A stretch of DNA of 64,000 bases from Candidatus Aalborgicola bjergmarkensis (GCA_016708725.1 JADJFE010000002.1:310001-374000); one strand, 5' to 3'. Counted from the first letter of the stretch, positions 1-9,091 are shown. Made by a program: numbers and translations. Notes: generated by a model from the letters alone, not told the origin.

Positions 1-639
1 GTCACCGTTGAAACACTTGTCGATCAAGGCCATCAGGTGATAGGTGTGGACTGTGCGGAAGCTGTGGGTGAATTGCCTGCTGACTTTACCCCTGATATCG
101 CCATCGTTGACCTCAATCTGCCAGGCGAAGACGGACTGCAACTGGCTGCGCGCCTGCGGCAGGTGCAACCCGGCATTGGCATCATCATGGTTACAGCCCG
201 CCATGCATTACACGAAAAACTAGCCGGTTATGAACATGGGGCCGACCTTTACCTGACCAAACCGACCGCCCCTGAGGAGTTGAGTGCCGCCGTTGAAGCG
301 CTCGCCAGACGCATCAAACTTACTGCAACTGATCGCACGTCCGGTTATGGCCTGAATGTGCATGAGCGCATACTGCATACCCCATGCGGCAACGTCGCTT
401 TGCGTTCGGCTGAAGCCAATCTGTTGCACAGCCTGGCACTTGCTCCGGATCAAACACTGGAAACCTGGCAGCTGCTGGAGCGGCTTGGCAAGACCGTTGA
501 TGAGGACGGCAAGGCCCAGTTGCAGGTACTGGCATCACGCCTGCGCAGCAAGCTGGCCGAACATGGTCTTCCCGACCGCTGCCTGCGGGCCGAGCGCAAC
601 AAAGGCTACCGACTGGGTTTTCCCTTGCAGATCGTCTAG
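1..639 (+). CDS. OmpR-type response regulator, 5' end outside window
   Basis: The frame is open from base 1, so the true start lies left of the window; the GTG at 37 is internal to the domain. The visible 212 residues hold most of a receiver domain, with the phospho-acceptor Asp in AIVDLNLPGEDG, the conserved Thr in IMVTAR and the Lys in LTKP. A C-terminal winged-helix DNA-binding part ends in NKGYRL. It is inferred to be the output half of a two-component system whose kinase is not visible here. A second regulator follows at 726. Confidence 0.85.
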   Translation, partial: VTVETLVDQGHQVIGVDCAEAVGELPADFTPDIAIVDLNLPGEDGLQLAARLRQVQPGIGIIMVTARHALHEKLAGYEHGADLYLTKPTAPEELSAAVEALARRIKLTATDRTSGYGLNVHERILHTPCGNVALRSAEANLLHSLALAPDQTLETWQLLERLGKTVDEDGKAQLQVLASRLRSKLAEHGLPDRCLRAERNKGYRLGFPLQIV

Positions 640-725
640 CCCCGCCAACTGGGAGGCAAGGAATGGCAAGTTTCGCCGGTTGGCTACCGGTATCGTCACA
701 CTTCATCGAGATAGCTTCCGTCCGA

Positions 726-1361
726 ATGAGGTGTCAAACTGTGAATACGAGGCTGCAACGCAATAATCCACATGATCCAAACGCACATCTGCTGCTTGTG
801 GACGATGACCGTCTGGTTTTGACCACCCTGTGCCGCGAACTGCAGCATTTCGGCTATGCAGTCAGCCCGGCAGAATCCCTGCAGGATGCACTGGACTTGT
901 TAAAAAGTGGTCTGCGCCCCGATTTGGCCATTCTGGATATGCGCATGGACGACGGCGATGGGCTGGAATTGGCGCAATACCTGCATGCATTCGACAATCT
1001 GCCATTCATCATGCTCAGTGCCTATAGCGACACTGCTACGGTACGAAAAGCTGCAAACATTGGTTCGCTGGCTTACATGGTCAAACCCATCAATGCCTCG
1101 CAACTGATCCCCACCGTTGAGTCCGCCCTGAGGCGGGCACGCGACATTCGCGTGCTGAAGGACCAAGCCACGCAATTGCAAAGAGTGCTGAACACAGATC
1201 GTGCAATTGATGTGGGCGTGGGCATCACCATGGCCCAGAACCGCCTGGGTCGGCTGGCAGCGCTGGAAGTACTGCGTCAATCTGCACGCACGCAGCGTCG
1301 CAAACTCTCGAACCTGGCGCACGACCTGATTCAGGCTATCGAAACCATTCGGCAACGCTGA
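726..1361 (+). CDS. Response regulator with ANTAR-like C-terminus
   Basis: The receiver domain starts at HLLLVDDDRLV, with the acceptor Asp in LAILDMRMDDGDG, the Ser/Tyr switch in FIMLSAYSD and the Lys in MVKPI. The last ~70 residues (RAIDVGVGITMAQNRLG to LAHDLIQAI) have the three-helix pattern of ANTAR domains, which in NasT/AmiR-type regulators bind RNA hairpins and prevent transcription termination. The ATG at 726 is preferred over the upstream ATG at 663, whose extra residues do not look like receiver sequence; GTG 741 is an alternative. The RNA target is not evident. Confidence 0.8.
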   Translation: MRCQTVNTRLQRNNPHDPNAHLLLVDDDRLVLTTLCRELQHFGYAVSPAESLQDALDLLKSGLRPDLAILDMRMDDGDGLELAQYLHAFDNLPFIMLSAYSDTATVRKAANIGSLAYMVKPINASQLIPTVESALRRARDIRVLKDQATQLQRVLNTDRAIDVGVGITMAQNRLGRLAALEVLRQSARTQRRKLSNLAHDLIQAIETIRQR

Positions 1362-1434
1362 AAACAACTCCGCATAGAACTGGCACACAATGTGCTTTAT
1401 TGGTGTGTCTCTCTCAACTGCATTGGAGTTATTT

Positions 1435-2193
1435 ATGCACACCACAGCCAAATCCATTCTCGTTTTAGCCTGCACCACACTCAGTTTTGCCGCTGCAGCA
1501 CAAACTGCGGCAACACCCGCGTCCACATTGAGCTTCAATGTCGGAGCGGTCAGCGATTACCGCTTTCGCGGCCTGTCCCAAACTTCATTCAAACCGGCAC
1601 TCCAGGCTGGCGTGGATTTCGGTCACAAAAGCGGTGTCTATATTGGTGCATGGGCCTCGAATATCAAGTGGATCCAGGACTATGTTGGTGCCACTGACGG
1701 CGTCATGGAGGTGGATCTGTACGCTGGTTTCAAAAAGGAAATCGCCAAAGACCTCACTATGGACGTAGGCTTCATTACCTACCAGTACCCTGGCAACACG
1801 ACCGACAAGGTGCTCGTGAATGCCAACACCGATGAGGTGTATGCCGCACTAACTTGGGGCATTCTGACTGCCAAATACAGCCATAGCACCAGTAATTTCA
1901 TCGCCAACCCGGACAGCAAAAACAGCCGCTACTTCGAACTCGCAGCCAATATTGACCTGGGCAACGGACTCTCACTCACACCGCGCGTGGGACGCCAGTT
2001 CATTACCAACCAGATTGACAATGCAGGCGATTACACCGACTACGGGCTGGCGCTGGGCAAGGATTTTGGCAATGGCGTTTCGGCCTCGCTGGCAGCTTTC
2101 CACACCAGCGCCAAAGACTCCTTCTACAAGGCCAACGGGGTCGACAACCTCGGCAAGAACGGCGTTGCGCTGGGAGTGAAGTACAGCTTTTAA
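1435..2193 (+). CDS. TorF-family putative outer-membrane porin
   Basis: 252 residues beginning with a signal peptide (MHTTAKSILVLACTTLSFAAAAQ). The mature part has the opening VGAVSDYRFRGLSQTSFKPALQAG that is typical of the Gammaproteobacteria/Betaproteobacteria family annotated as TorF or TIGR02001. Alternating amphipathic strands and a C-terminal KYSF fit an outer-membrane beta-barrel. The start at 1435 follows a weak TTGGAG ribosome site. A role in outer-membrane transport is known only at family level; the substrate is unknown. Confidence 0.8.
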   Translation: MHTTAKSILVLACTTLSFAAAAQTAATPASTLSFNVGAVSDYRFRGLSQTSFKPALQAGVDFGHKSGVYIGAWASNIKWIQDYVGATDGVMEVDLYAGFKKEIAKDLTMDVGFITYQYPGNTTDKVLVNANTDEVYAALTWGILTAKYSHSTSNFIANPDSKNSRYFELAANIDLGNGLSLTPRVGRQFITNQIDNAGDYTDYGLALGKDFGNGVSASLAAFHTSAKDSFYKANGVDNLGKNGVALGVKYSF

Positions 2194-2211
2194 GCAGGTG
2201 ACAATCGGGGG

Positions 2212-2895
2212 ATGAACTCTTCTAAAGAGCATCTCTCCGCACTGCAGATTCTGGCTTGTGGCGCCACGGTGGTCACATTGTCCATGGGCGTGCGCCATGG
2301 TTTTGGCCTCTGGCTGCAGCCCATCACCCAGGCACAGAACTGGTCGCGCGAAGCCTTTGCGCTGGCATTGGTCATCCAGAACCTCGTCTGGGGCATAGCG
2401 GGCATCTTTGCCGGCATGGCGGCTGACCGGCTGGGCGCCTTTCGGGTCATCATCGTATGCCACCACACCCTTGCAATTCGCCCTGGGCACCGGCGTGCTG
2501 ATCGGCATCGCACAGGCGGGCACCACCTATGCCGTCATTTACGGCGTCATTGGACGCAATATTGCACCCGACCAGCGCTCCTGGGCCATGGGCGTGACGG
2601 CGGCGGCGGGTTCGTTCGGCCAGTTTCTGATGGTGCCAACCGAAGGTTTTTTAATCAATCACTTTGGCTGGCAACAAGCACTGGTGCTACTCAGTCTGGC
2701 TTCACTATTCATGATCCCGGTTTCCTGGGGATTGCGTGAACCGGGTTTTGTGGGCAGCACCGTTCCCAAACGTGAACAAAGCATCACCCAGGCTTTACGC
2801 GAAGCATTCAGCTATCCCAGTTTCCAGCTGCTGATGGCGGGTTATTTTGTGTGCGGTTTTCAGGTCGTGTTTATCGGCGTGCATATGAAATTCCT
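2212..2895 (+). pseudogene. MFS transporter, frameshifted and 3'-truncated
   Basis: The N-terminal part (MNSSKEHLSALQILACGATV, through two membrane segments to DRLGAFRVII) and the following part (LQFALGTGVLIGIAQAGTTY to FIGVHMKF) are in different frames, with the break near 2450-2465. Sequence between helices 2 and 3 also seems to be missing. Homology stops near 2895, where a ~115-bp fragment of unknown origin and then the inverted integron-head block begin. An intact member would have about 400 residues, so the transporter is dead, probably destroyed by the rearrangement that brought in the integron fragment. Confidence 0.75.
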
Positions 2896-3011
2896 CCGCA
2901 ACCATTGTCTCTACTGCGCGAATGTTTGCGGCGTATTGAACACGGCTGGGAAGTCGACATCATGCAATCGCACGGCCACCCACATGGTGCGAACACCATG
3001 CTGACTGAACG

Positions 3012-3516
3012 GGGCGGTAAGGCGCGCTGTACGTGCTATAACGTACTTCGATATTTGTAGCTGTTGTCGCTTGTGCCATGGGCGGTACAGCTGTATTTCC
3101 TCTTTATTTCGGGGCTATCCGCCCACAACTCGCCCTGTCTCGGCGGATGGGTGGTGTGTTGTGGGGTGGTTTTTGAGCTAAATTTTTGGATGGATCGGCT
3201 TGAAAGCCTTATGGGACGTGCGGGGACAGCTATTGAAATAGGAGTTTTTCTGGTTTTCTCAGGCGCTGGCTTGGGTTGCGGGTGGACATGGGCATATTGC
3301 GTTGTATCCATGCCTGCGAACAAAAATCCGCACAGTACAGGTAAATTCCTTCGGCTCCGAGGCTATAGTGCCGGTGGCGCATTTGCGCACGTAACTGATC
3401 CAGCAGCCGGGTTGACGCAAAAACCGGCATGCGGGTTTGCACGGGTATCGCTTGGCCATGTTATGGCGACAACCGCCATGTTGGGGAGGCACGGGTGTGT
3501 CTCCCTATATTGAGGT
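3012..3516 (-). repeat. Integron-head block D0 (inverted, isolated copy)
   Basis: The reverse complement of this stretch matches the blocks that follow fadA in the array (25388-25984, 41185-41791 and others). It runs from the attI-like stem-loop (3484-3516) through the intI' start to the shared tail with TAGCTGT-type palindromes. It is the only copy in this orientation and has no fadA beside it. It sits between a truncated MFS gene and a lone HicB-like gene, so it appears to be a detached copy of the same module. Confidence 0.8.
3323..3430 (-). pseudogene. intI': Integron integrase N-terminal fragment (intI')
   Basis: ATG at 3430 opens a frame reading MPVFASTRLLDQLRAQ then RHYSLGAEGIYLY. It matches the start of IntI tyrosine recombinases (class 1: KVLDQLRER, LHYSLRTEQAY). 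Similarity ends after ~36 codons; the catalytic R, H, R and Y residues lie far downstream and are absent. It points away from the cassette-like hicB gene, as intI does in integrons. Confidence 0.75.
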
Positions 3517-3552
3517 TATCAAGCCTAATCACAGACAGGGGATTTAAATAGT

Positions 3553-3738
3553 ATGGTGAAACAATTCGATGTAATTATTGAAAAAGATTCTGAGGGATAT
3601 TTTGTAGCTTCCGTTCCGGCCCTTAAAGGTTGCCATACACAAGCTAAGTCACTAGATATACTTATGGAGCGCATTAGAGAAGCTATTGAGCTTTGTTTGG
3701 AAGTTCATTGCGTTGAGGTGTTGCAAGGCGCGCTGTAA
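3553..3738 (+). CDS. HicB-like antitoxin, unpaired
   Basis: 61 residues: FDVIIEKDSEGYFVASVPAL and GCHTQAKSLDILMERIREA match the partial RNase-H-like fold of HicB antitoxins. The C-terminus (EVHCVEVLQGAL) departs from the family and runs into a repeated sequence, so the end may be truncated. No HicA toxin is seen upstream or downstream, which is unusual because HicA normally lies next to HicB. It starts ~36 bp from the attI-like site of D0 and reads away from intI', as the first cassette of an integron would. Confidence 0.65.
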   Translation: MVKQFDVIIEKDSEGYFVASVPALKGCHTQAKSLDILMERIREAIELCLEVHCVEVLQGAL

Positions 3739-3740
3739 CG

Positions 3741-3890
3741 TGCTTTTATATTTATAGCTGTTACCGCTTTTTCCATGCGCGGTACAGCCGTATTTATCTC
3801 AAATGTGGTTCGCTGGAGCGTGGCAATGCCCTTGCCACCTTGTTTCAATCCGAGATGCAAAAGGATATCGGATGTTCAAATCTCTAGCCG
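3741..3890. repeat. Copy of the leader and 5' end of the AAA-ATPase gene
   Basis: About 150 bp here match the reverse complement of 30586-30735 at roughly 85-90% by eye. The match includes a TAGCTGT...GGTACAGCCG palindromic repeat and runs through GGATATCGGATGTTCAAATC, the Shine-Dalgarno and first codons of the ATPase gene at 29506-30600. Homology ends a few codons in, at CTCTAGCC. The fragment suggests that an ancestor of this isolated locus carried the same ATPase cassette. Confidence 0.75.
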
Positions 3891-3923
3891 ATGGCCTGCA
3901 GCGATAACCTACACTTGCGCCCC

Positions 3924-5228
3924 ATGACAGAACTTTTTTCCAGCGATCACGCCTCTGCGTACACCGCGTACACCACGTACACCACCCTTGCTTTTGCCAT
4001 AACCTTATGCCTTGGCACCTGGTTCAAATTCTGGTTGGCTGGGCGTCAGATGCGCCACGTCGCACTGCACCGCCAGACGGTCCCGCCAGCTTTTGCCGAG
4101 CGAATTTCCCTGGCAGCCCACCAGAAAGCAGCTGACTACACGCTGACCAGGACACGTTTTGGTCTGATGGAGCTGGCCTGGGGCGTCTTCCTGACGATTT
4201 GCTGGACGCTTTTGGGTGGCCTGTCAACCTTGAACCAGTGGCTCGTTGGCTGGATGGGGCATGGTCTTGGGCAGCAGGTGGCGCTGCTTGCGTCCTTTGT
4301 GGCCATTGGCGGCTTGCTGGATTTGCCGTTTGCGCTGTACCAGACCTTCGTGATTGAACAGCGCTTCGGGTTCAATAAAACGAGTGTTGCGCTGTGGGTG
4401 CAGGATTTTGTCAAATCGCTACTGCTTTCCGCCTTGATTGGTTTACCACTGGCAACCCTGGTGCTGTGGTTGATGGCGGCCAGCGGCTCCTGGTGGTGGC
4501 TGTGGGTCTGGCTGGTCTGGATGGGCTTTAATCTGCTGGCGCTGGTGATTTATCCAAGCTGGATTGCCCCGCTCTTTAACACCTTCAAACCCCTGGAAGA
4601 CCCGCAAACCAAAGAGCGCATCACGCAATTGATGGCGCGTTGCGGCTTTACATCCAAAGGTTTTTTCGTCATGGACGGCAGCCGGCGCAGCGGCCATGCC
4701 AATGCCTATTTCACCGGCTTTGGCGCGTCCAAACGGGTGGTTTTTTTCGACACCTTGCTGGCGCAACTCAACCCGGATGAAATCGATGCCGTGCTGGCCC
4801 ATGAACTGGGGCATTTCAAACACCGGCATATCGTCAAGCGCATCATTGCCCTGTTTTCCTTGAGCCTGCTGGGTCTCTCTGCGCTGGGTTGGGTCAGCCA
4901 GCAAGCCTGGTTTTATACCGGCCTGGGCGTTCTCCCCAATCTGGGCGCGCCCAACGATGCACTGGCGTTGTTGCTGTTCATGATGGTCACGCCCTTGCTG
5001 GGTGTTGTCCTGGGGCCGTTGTTTGCCTACCTGTCGCGCCAGCACGAGTTCGAGGCCGATGCGTATGCCGTGGCCCAGACCAGTGGCACGGCACTGGCCG
5101 CAGCGCTGCTCAAGCTGTTTGAAGACAATGCCTCGACGCTGACACCGGACCCGGTGTATGCCCAGGTGTACTACTCGCACCCACCCGCTGCCGAACGTCT
5201 GGGCCGCATCCTGGCACCTACGAACTGA
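3924..5228 (+). CDS. M48-family (STE24-like) membrane zinc metalloprotease
   Basis: 434 residues from the ATG at 3924; the upstream ATG at 3891 lies in repeat-derived sequence. Several membrane segments precede the zinc site HELGHFKHRH at about residue 295, and a second metal ligand probably lies in EFEADAYAV. The length and order match bacterial CAAX-prenyl-protease-type M48 enzymes, which act in membrane protein quality control. It lies 18 bp upstream of rsgA and is probably co-transcribed with it. Its upstream region was replaced by the inserted integron fragment, so its native promoter may be lost. Confidence 0.88.
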   Translation: MTELFSSDHASAYTAYTTYTTLAFAITLCLGTWFKFWLAGRQMRHVALHRQTVPPAFAERISLAAHQKAADYTLTRTRFGLMELAWGVFLTICWTLLGGLSTLNQWLVGWMGHGLGQQVALLASFVAIGGLLDLPFALYQTFVIEQRFGFNKTSVALWVQDFVKSLLLSALIGLPLATLVLWLMAASGSWWWLWVWLVWMGFNLLALVIYPSWIAPLFNTFKPLEDPQTKERITQLMARCGFTSKGFFVMDGSRRSGHANAYFTGFGASKRVVFFDTLLAQLNPDEIDAVLAHELGHFKHRHIVKRIIALFSLSLLGLSALGWVSQQAWFYTGLGVLPNLGAPNDALALLLFMMVTPLLGVVLGPLFAYLSRQHEFEADAYAVAQTSGTALAAALLKLFEDNASTLTPDPVYAQVYYSHPPAAERLGRILAPTN

Positions 5229-5246
5229 ACGAACTGAAAACGCTCC

Positions 5247-6224
5247 GTGGCAGATGCCTCCAAGCTCAAGCCGGGTCTGGTTGTCGCCAGCCATGGCCGC
5301 CATGTCTGGGTGGAAACACCCGATGGGCAGCGTCTGATTTGCCATCCGCGTGGCAAAAAAAGCCAGACGGTGGTCGGTGACCAAGTACTCTGGCAAGCCA
5401 GCGCGGATGAGGGCACCATCGAGAAAGTGCAAACACGGCGCAACCTCTTTTACCGCCAGGACGAAGTACGCACCAAGTCCTTCGCCGCCAATCTCGACCA
5501 GATTGTGATCCTGATCGCCGCCGAACCCGAGTTTTCGGAAACCCAGTTGGCATATGCCCTGATTGCTGCCGAAGCCGAACGGATCCGCCCCATCATCGCC
5601 CTCAATAAAAGCGATCTGGCGCAAGCCTTCGAGCGCGCCTGGCAGCGCCTGGCAGTCTACCGCGCCATGGGCTACAGCGTGCTGCCCATGGCGCTCAAAC
5701 CACGCGGGCCTGCCACCACCATTCCCGTCGTGAACCCGCTTGACGCTGTACTCCAGGGCAAGACCACCCTGGTGCTGGGGCCGTCGGGTTCGGGCAAGAG
5801 CACGCTCATCAACCGGCTGCTTCCCCAGGCGCAGGTTCTTACCCAGGACCTTTCCAGCGCGCTCAATGCGGGCAAACATACCACCACCAGCACCACGCTG
5901 TACTGGGTGGACGCCCAAAGAACCACGGCGGTGATCGACTCTCCCGGCTTTCAGGAATTCGGGCTGCAACACATCGAACCCATGCGCCTGGCCAGCCTGA
6001 TGCCCGACATCCTGGCGCACACGTCCCAATGCCGCTTCTACAACTGCAGCCATACCCATGAACCCGGTTGCAGCGCCATTGCCGCAGTAGCTGCAGGTGA
6101 GCCACCAGCCGATGCAATGGAGGGCAATTCGGCCTTTATAGCCTCTACAGCTTATAGAATCAGCGCAAGGCGCTATAAAATCTACAGTGATCTGTTCACT
6201 GCACTGTCGCAGAAGCGCTACTGA
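5247..6224 (+). CDS. rsgA: Ribosome small subunit-dependent GTPase A
   Basis: 325 residues from a GTG at 5247. The order is OB-fold N-terminus, then a circularly permuted GTPase domain with G4 LNKSDL before the P-loop GPSGSGKSTLI and G3 DSPGFQEFG. A C-terminal zinc site (CRFYNCSHTHEPGC) follows. RsgA assists late 30S maturation. Near the C-terminus a TATAGC...GCTATAAAA palindrome, one of the small repeats of this genome, lies inside the coding frame without breaking it. Confidence 0.95.
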   Translation: MADASKLKPGLVVASHGRHVWVETPDGQRLICHPRGKKSQTVVGDQVLWQASADEGTIEKVQTRRNLFYRQDEVRTKSFAANLDQIVILIAAEPEFSETQLAYALIAAEAERIRPIIALNKSDLAQAFERAWQRLAVYRAMGYSVLPMALKPRGPATTIPVVNPLDAVLQGKTTLVLGPSGSGKSTLINRLLPQAQVLTQDLSSALNAGKHTTTSTTLYWVDAQRTTAVIDSPGFQEFGLQHIEPMRLASLMPDILAHTSQCRFYNCSHTHEPGCSAIAAVAAGEPPADAMEGNSAFIASTAYRISARRYKIYSDLFTALSQKRY

Positions 6225-6362
6225 CAACGGGTTGCGGGTTTCCAGGCGTGGTTCGAAACACGCCGTAAAATTGTTGCCAAAGGGAGAGCGATCATCAGCC
6301 AAAGACGACAAATTACCACCAGCGGTTCTGAAGACCGGCTGGAAAGCCTGATCCGTGAGCGG

Positions 6363-6935
6363 ATGCAGTCTGGTGCCGACAAGGCACGCATTGATGCGCG
6401 CATCTGGGATATTTTCGGCGAGGACTGGTGTGTGATGTTTACCGACCTTGCCGGCTTTTCGCGCCACGTGGCGGAGTTCGGCATCATCCATTTTCTGCAA
6501 ACCGTCTACGAGTCGGAGCGCTTGCTGATTCCAGTGATCGAGGATCATGACGGAATTCTGCTCAAGGTGGAGGGTGACTCGATGCTCGTCATTTTCCGCA
6601 ATGCGGCCAAGGCGTTGCAGTGTGCGGTGACCATGCAAAAAGTGACCGAGGTCTACAACAGCGTGCGCAATAAGGAAGATCAGGTTCTGCTGTGCATTGG
6701 ACTGGGGTATGGCCGGGTGCTGCGTATTGGTGATGTCGATGTGTATGGCGCAGAAGTAAATGCCGCCAGCAAGCTGGGAGAAGACCGCGCCGAAGCGGGC
6801 GACATTCTCACTACGGGCGGATTTCGCGAACAATGCGGCGATGCGCCGGGTCTGCGCTTTGAAAGCTTGGACGAAGTGCCCGCCGGTTGCACTGCTGCCT
6901 ACCGGGTTGTTTGTTCGCCGAGAAAATCTGTTTAA
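6363..6935 (+). CDS. Adenylate/guanylate cyclase-domain protein
   Basis: 190 residues with a class III nucleotide cyclase homology domain: VMFTDLAGFSRHV supplies the first metal Asp, then KVEGDSMLVIF and IGLGYGRVLRIGDVDVYGAEVNAASKL. There is no obvious sensor domain or membrane segment. Coding-like sequence continues upstream in frame (RRQITTSGSEDRLESLIRER) without an ATG or GTG, so the true start may be a rare codon near 6270-6291. It is convergent with the following gene, overlapping by 4 bp. Activity is not assured, because the second metal Asp is not clear. Confidence 0.75.
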   Translation: MQSGADKARIDARIWDIFGEDWCVMFTDLAGFSRHVAEFGIIHFLQTVYESERLLIPVIEDHDGILLKVEGDSMLVIFRNAAKALQCAVTMQKVTEVYNSVRNKEDQVLLCIGLGYGRVLRIGDVDVYGAEVNAASKLGEDRAEAGDILTTGGFREQCGDAPGLRFESLDEVPAGCTAAYRVVCSPRKSV

Positions 6936-7852
6936 CCCAGCAACCGCGCAAGCGATAGCAAGGCCAGAAACACCATCCACATCACCACGTTGCGCCACAC
7001 CAGGCCCACGACGGCGTGCAGATGCACCGGCTGTGGCGTCTGGCCCGAACCGAAACGGTCTTTTTCTCCCAGGCTGACACCCACAGCGCCGGAGGTTGCT
7101 GACAGCACCACGCCATCGTTGTCACCGGGAAATTGCGCTTCGTGCTGGCGCCAGCTCTCCACGGCGTCTTCAAAACTGCCAACAAACGCAAACCCCAAGG
7201 CGGTAATGCGCACAGGCACCCAATCCATGATGGCCCAGGCTTGGGCTGCATTGGCCTGCAAAGCGGGGCTGATGGGCGGCTCGGATGGCAGGCGCAGGCG
7301 ATGGGTATGCCGATAGAAATACTCACCCACACGGTAAAAAACGGCGCCAGCTGGCCCCAGGCCCAGGACTGCGAGCAAGGAGTACCAGGCAAATACCCCA
7401 AACACGCAGCGGTGGGCGCTTACCACCGAGTATTCGATGACATGGCGCACCACCTCGCTGCGCGGCAGCATGCTGGCATCCATGTGCATCCACTTGGCCA
7501 GACACGCGCGCGCCTGGTCTTCCTTGCCGGCCAAAAGCGCATCCCGGATGAGGGTGAAATGGTGGCTGAACTGGCGAAAACCCAGTGTGGAATACAGCAC
7601 GGCAACGCTCCACACCACCGCAGCAATCCAGCCCAACGCCCAGACCAATAGCCAATGCACCAGAAAAACCACCACTGCAGGCACCGTGACAGCCAAGCTC
7701 CAGGCCATCCAGCCGTGGTGCGGCTTGCCAGAATCCAGATTGCGTATCACCCAACGCACCCAAAAGCGTATGCCATTGTGTACCGGGTTCACGAGTGCCA
7801 GGGGCCGCGCCTGCTCCAGCAGCAGCGCAAACAAGATGGAGAGAAAACTCAT
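6932..7852 (-). CDS. CobD/CbiB-like integral membrane protein
   Basis: 306 residues with several hydrophobic segments. The opening MSFLSILFALLLEQARPL, the YSTLGFRQFSHHF motif and VVRHVIEYSVVSAHRCVFG match betaproteobacterial proteins annotated as the CobD/CbiB family (AdoCbi-phosphate synthase-like). No other cobalamin genes are nearby, so a role in B12 synthesis is uncertain. It lies 18 bp downstream of the Nudix gene on the same strand. Confidence 0.75.
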   Translation of the reverse strand: MSFLSILFALLLEQARPLALVNPVHNGIRFWVRWVIRNLDSGKPHHGWMAWSLAVTVPAVVVFLVHWLLVWALGWIAAVVWSVAVLYSTLGFRQFSHHFTLIRDALLAGKEDQARACLAKWMHMDASMLPRSEVVRHVIEYSVVSAHRCVFGVFAWYSLLAVLGLGPAGAVFYRVGEYFYRHTHRLRLPSEPPISPALQANAAQAWAIMDWVPVRITALGFAFVGSFEDAVESWRQHEAQFPGDNDGVVLSATSGAVGVSLGEKDRFGSGQTPQPVHLHAVVGLVWRNVVMWMVFLALLSLARLLG

Positions 7853-7870
7853 GCGGCGATCATACCGAAT

Positions 7871-8554
7871 TTAATCCAGCAAAAAGCGGTACAGATTGCG
7901 CAGCATTCCAGCGGTAGCACCCCAGATGAAGCGCTCCACCGTACCCTCACCCTCAACATAAGGCATGGAAAACCACTCACGCCGTGCACCAGCCCAATCC
8001 ACCGCGTGCCGACGATGGTTGGCAGGGTCCATCAGGAAATCCAGCGGCACCTCAAACACATCCGCCACCTCATGCGGGTTGGGCTGCAAGGCAAAGCCCA
8101 TGCGTACCAGTGCAACCACGGGCGTCACCATGAACCCGGTACCTGTGGTGTATACCGGCAAGCTACCCAGTACATCGACAAATGCGCGCTGCAGACCGAT
8201 TTCTTCCTCGGCTTCGCGCAAGGCGGCGGCAACACTGTCGGCATCTTGCGGGTCTTTCTTGCCGCCGGGGAAGGCAATCTGGCCGGAATGACTGGAAAGT
8301 TCTGCGGTGCGTTCGGTCAACAGCACCGTCAAACCGGCGTCGCGCAATACCAGGGGCACTAAAACGGCAGCATCCACTGGCAGGCGCTCCAGGAAACGGG
8401 GTTCGGATAACAGCTCGGGCGTCCAGACGTGCGCACCGGCAAAGCGACCCTGCAATGCCTGCGGCTGCAATGTCTGCGGCTGCACCCTGGGCAGGTGTGC
8501 ATCGGTTCCGACAACCGGGATGCGGCGTGGATCAAACAGAGGCACAGTGCTCAT
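7871..8554 (-). CDS. Nudix hydrolase, CoA-pyrophosphatase type
   Basis: 227 residues. The Nudix box reads GGKKDPQDADSVAAALREAE then EEIGL, and is followed by the LGSLPVYTTGTGFMVTPVV region typical of NudL/CoAse proteins, which cleave CoA to phosphopantetheine and 3',5'-ADP. It starts just left of the rplS terminator and probably forms a short operon with the CobD-like gene downstream. Confidence 0.88.
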   Translation of the reverse strand: MSTVPLFDPRRIPVVGTDAHLPRVQPQTLQPQALQGRFAGAHVWTPELLSEPRFLERLPVDAAVLVPLVLRDAGLTVLLTERTAELSSHSGQIAFPGGKKDPQDADSVAAALREAEEEIGLQRAFVDVLGSLPVYTTGTGFMVTPVVALVRMGFALQPNPHEVADVFEVPLDFLMDPANHRRHAVDWAGARREWFSMPYVEGEGTVERFIWGATAGMLRNLYRFLLD

Positions 8555-8555
8555 A

Positions 8556-8593
8556 AAAAAACCGCCACACGCTTGCGCTCAGGCGGTTTCGGG
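8556..8593 (-). terminator. Rho-independent terminator of rplS
   Basis: On the minus strand, a GAAACCGCC / GGCGGTTTTTTT stem-loop with a T run lies 24 bp past the rplS stop and immediately before the Nudix start. Confidence 0.8.
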
Positions 8594-8616
8594 TATCACA
8601 ACAACAGCACCAAGGC

Positions 8617-8997
8617 TCAAGCTGTTGCTGTTGCTGTTTTCTTGGCCGGCAATTTTTCCTTGATACGTGCCGACTTGCCGCTGCGGTCACGCAGGAAGTA
8701 CAGCTTGGCGCGGCGCACGTCACCACGGCGCTTGACTTCGATGCTGGCAATGAGCGGGCTGTAGGTCTGGAACGTGCGTTCCACGCCTTCGCCGCTGGAA
8801 ATCTTGCGCACGATAAAGCCGCTATTGAGTCCACGGTTGCGCTTGGCAATCACCACGCCTTCGTAGGCCTGCACACGCTTGCGGGAACCTTCGACGACGT
8901 TGACGTTGACAATGACCGTATCGCCGGGAGCGAAGTCGGGGATTATTTTGCCGAGCCGGGCAATTTCTTCTTGCTCAAGAGTCTGGATCAGATTCAT
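8617..8997 (-). CDS. rplS: 50S ribosomal protein L19
   Basis: 126 residues from the ATG at 8997 (MNLIQTLEQEEIARL), with the conserved PGDTV, RVQAYEGVVIA and YFLRDRSGKSARIKEK blocks. The upstream ATG that would give 139 residues is rejected because L19 starts with MN-IQ-LE. It is a structural protein at the 30S-50S interface. The usual rpsP-rimM-trmD partners would lie upstream but are not in the adjacent sequence. Confidence 0.97.
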   Translation of the reverse strand: MNLIQTLEQEEIARLGKIIPDFAPGDTVIVNVNVVEGSRKRVQAYEGVVIAKRNRGLNSGFIVRKISSGEGVERTFQTYSPLIASIEVKRRGDVRRAKLYFLRDRSGKSARIKEKLPAKKTATATA

Positions 8998-9091
8998 GGT
9001 TTCCTTGGGTCGATCATGTATGCGCCAGCACCACAATGGCCGCCAGCAACGCCGTCGAAAACGGGAAGGGCAAGATTGGCCATACAGAGGA

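Noticed and set aside
3036..3513. Overlapping small ORFs in block D0 and equivalents in D2-D7
   Set aside because: Apart from the intI' N-terminus these frames differ between copies and do not keep residues; they are treated as non-coding repeat.
4443..6998. Long open frame of 851 codons on the minus strand across the M48 protease and rsgA
   Set aside because: It is the antisense shadow of two strongly recognisable plus-strand genes; the protein is low-complexity with no family signal.
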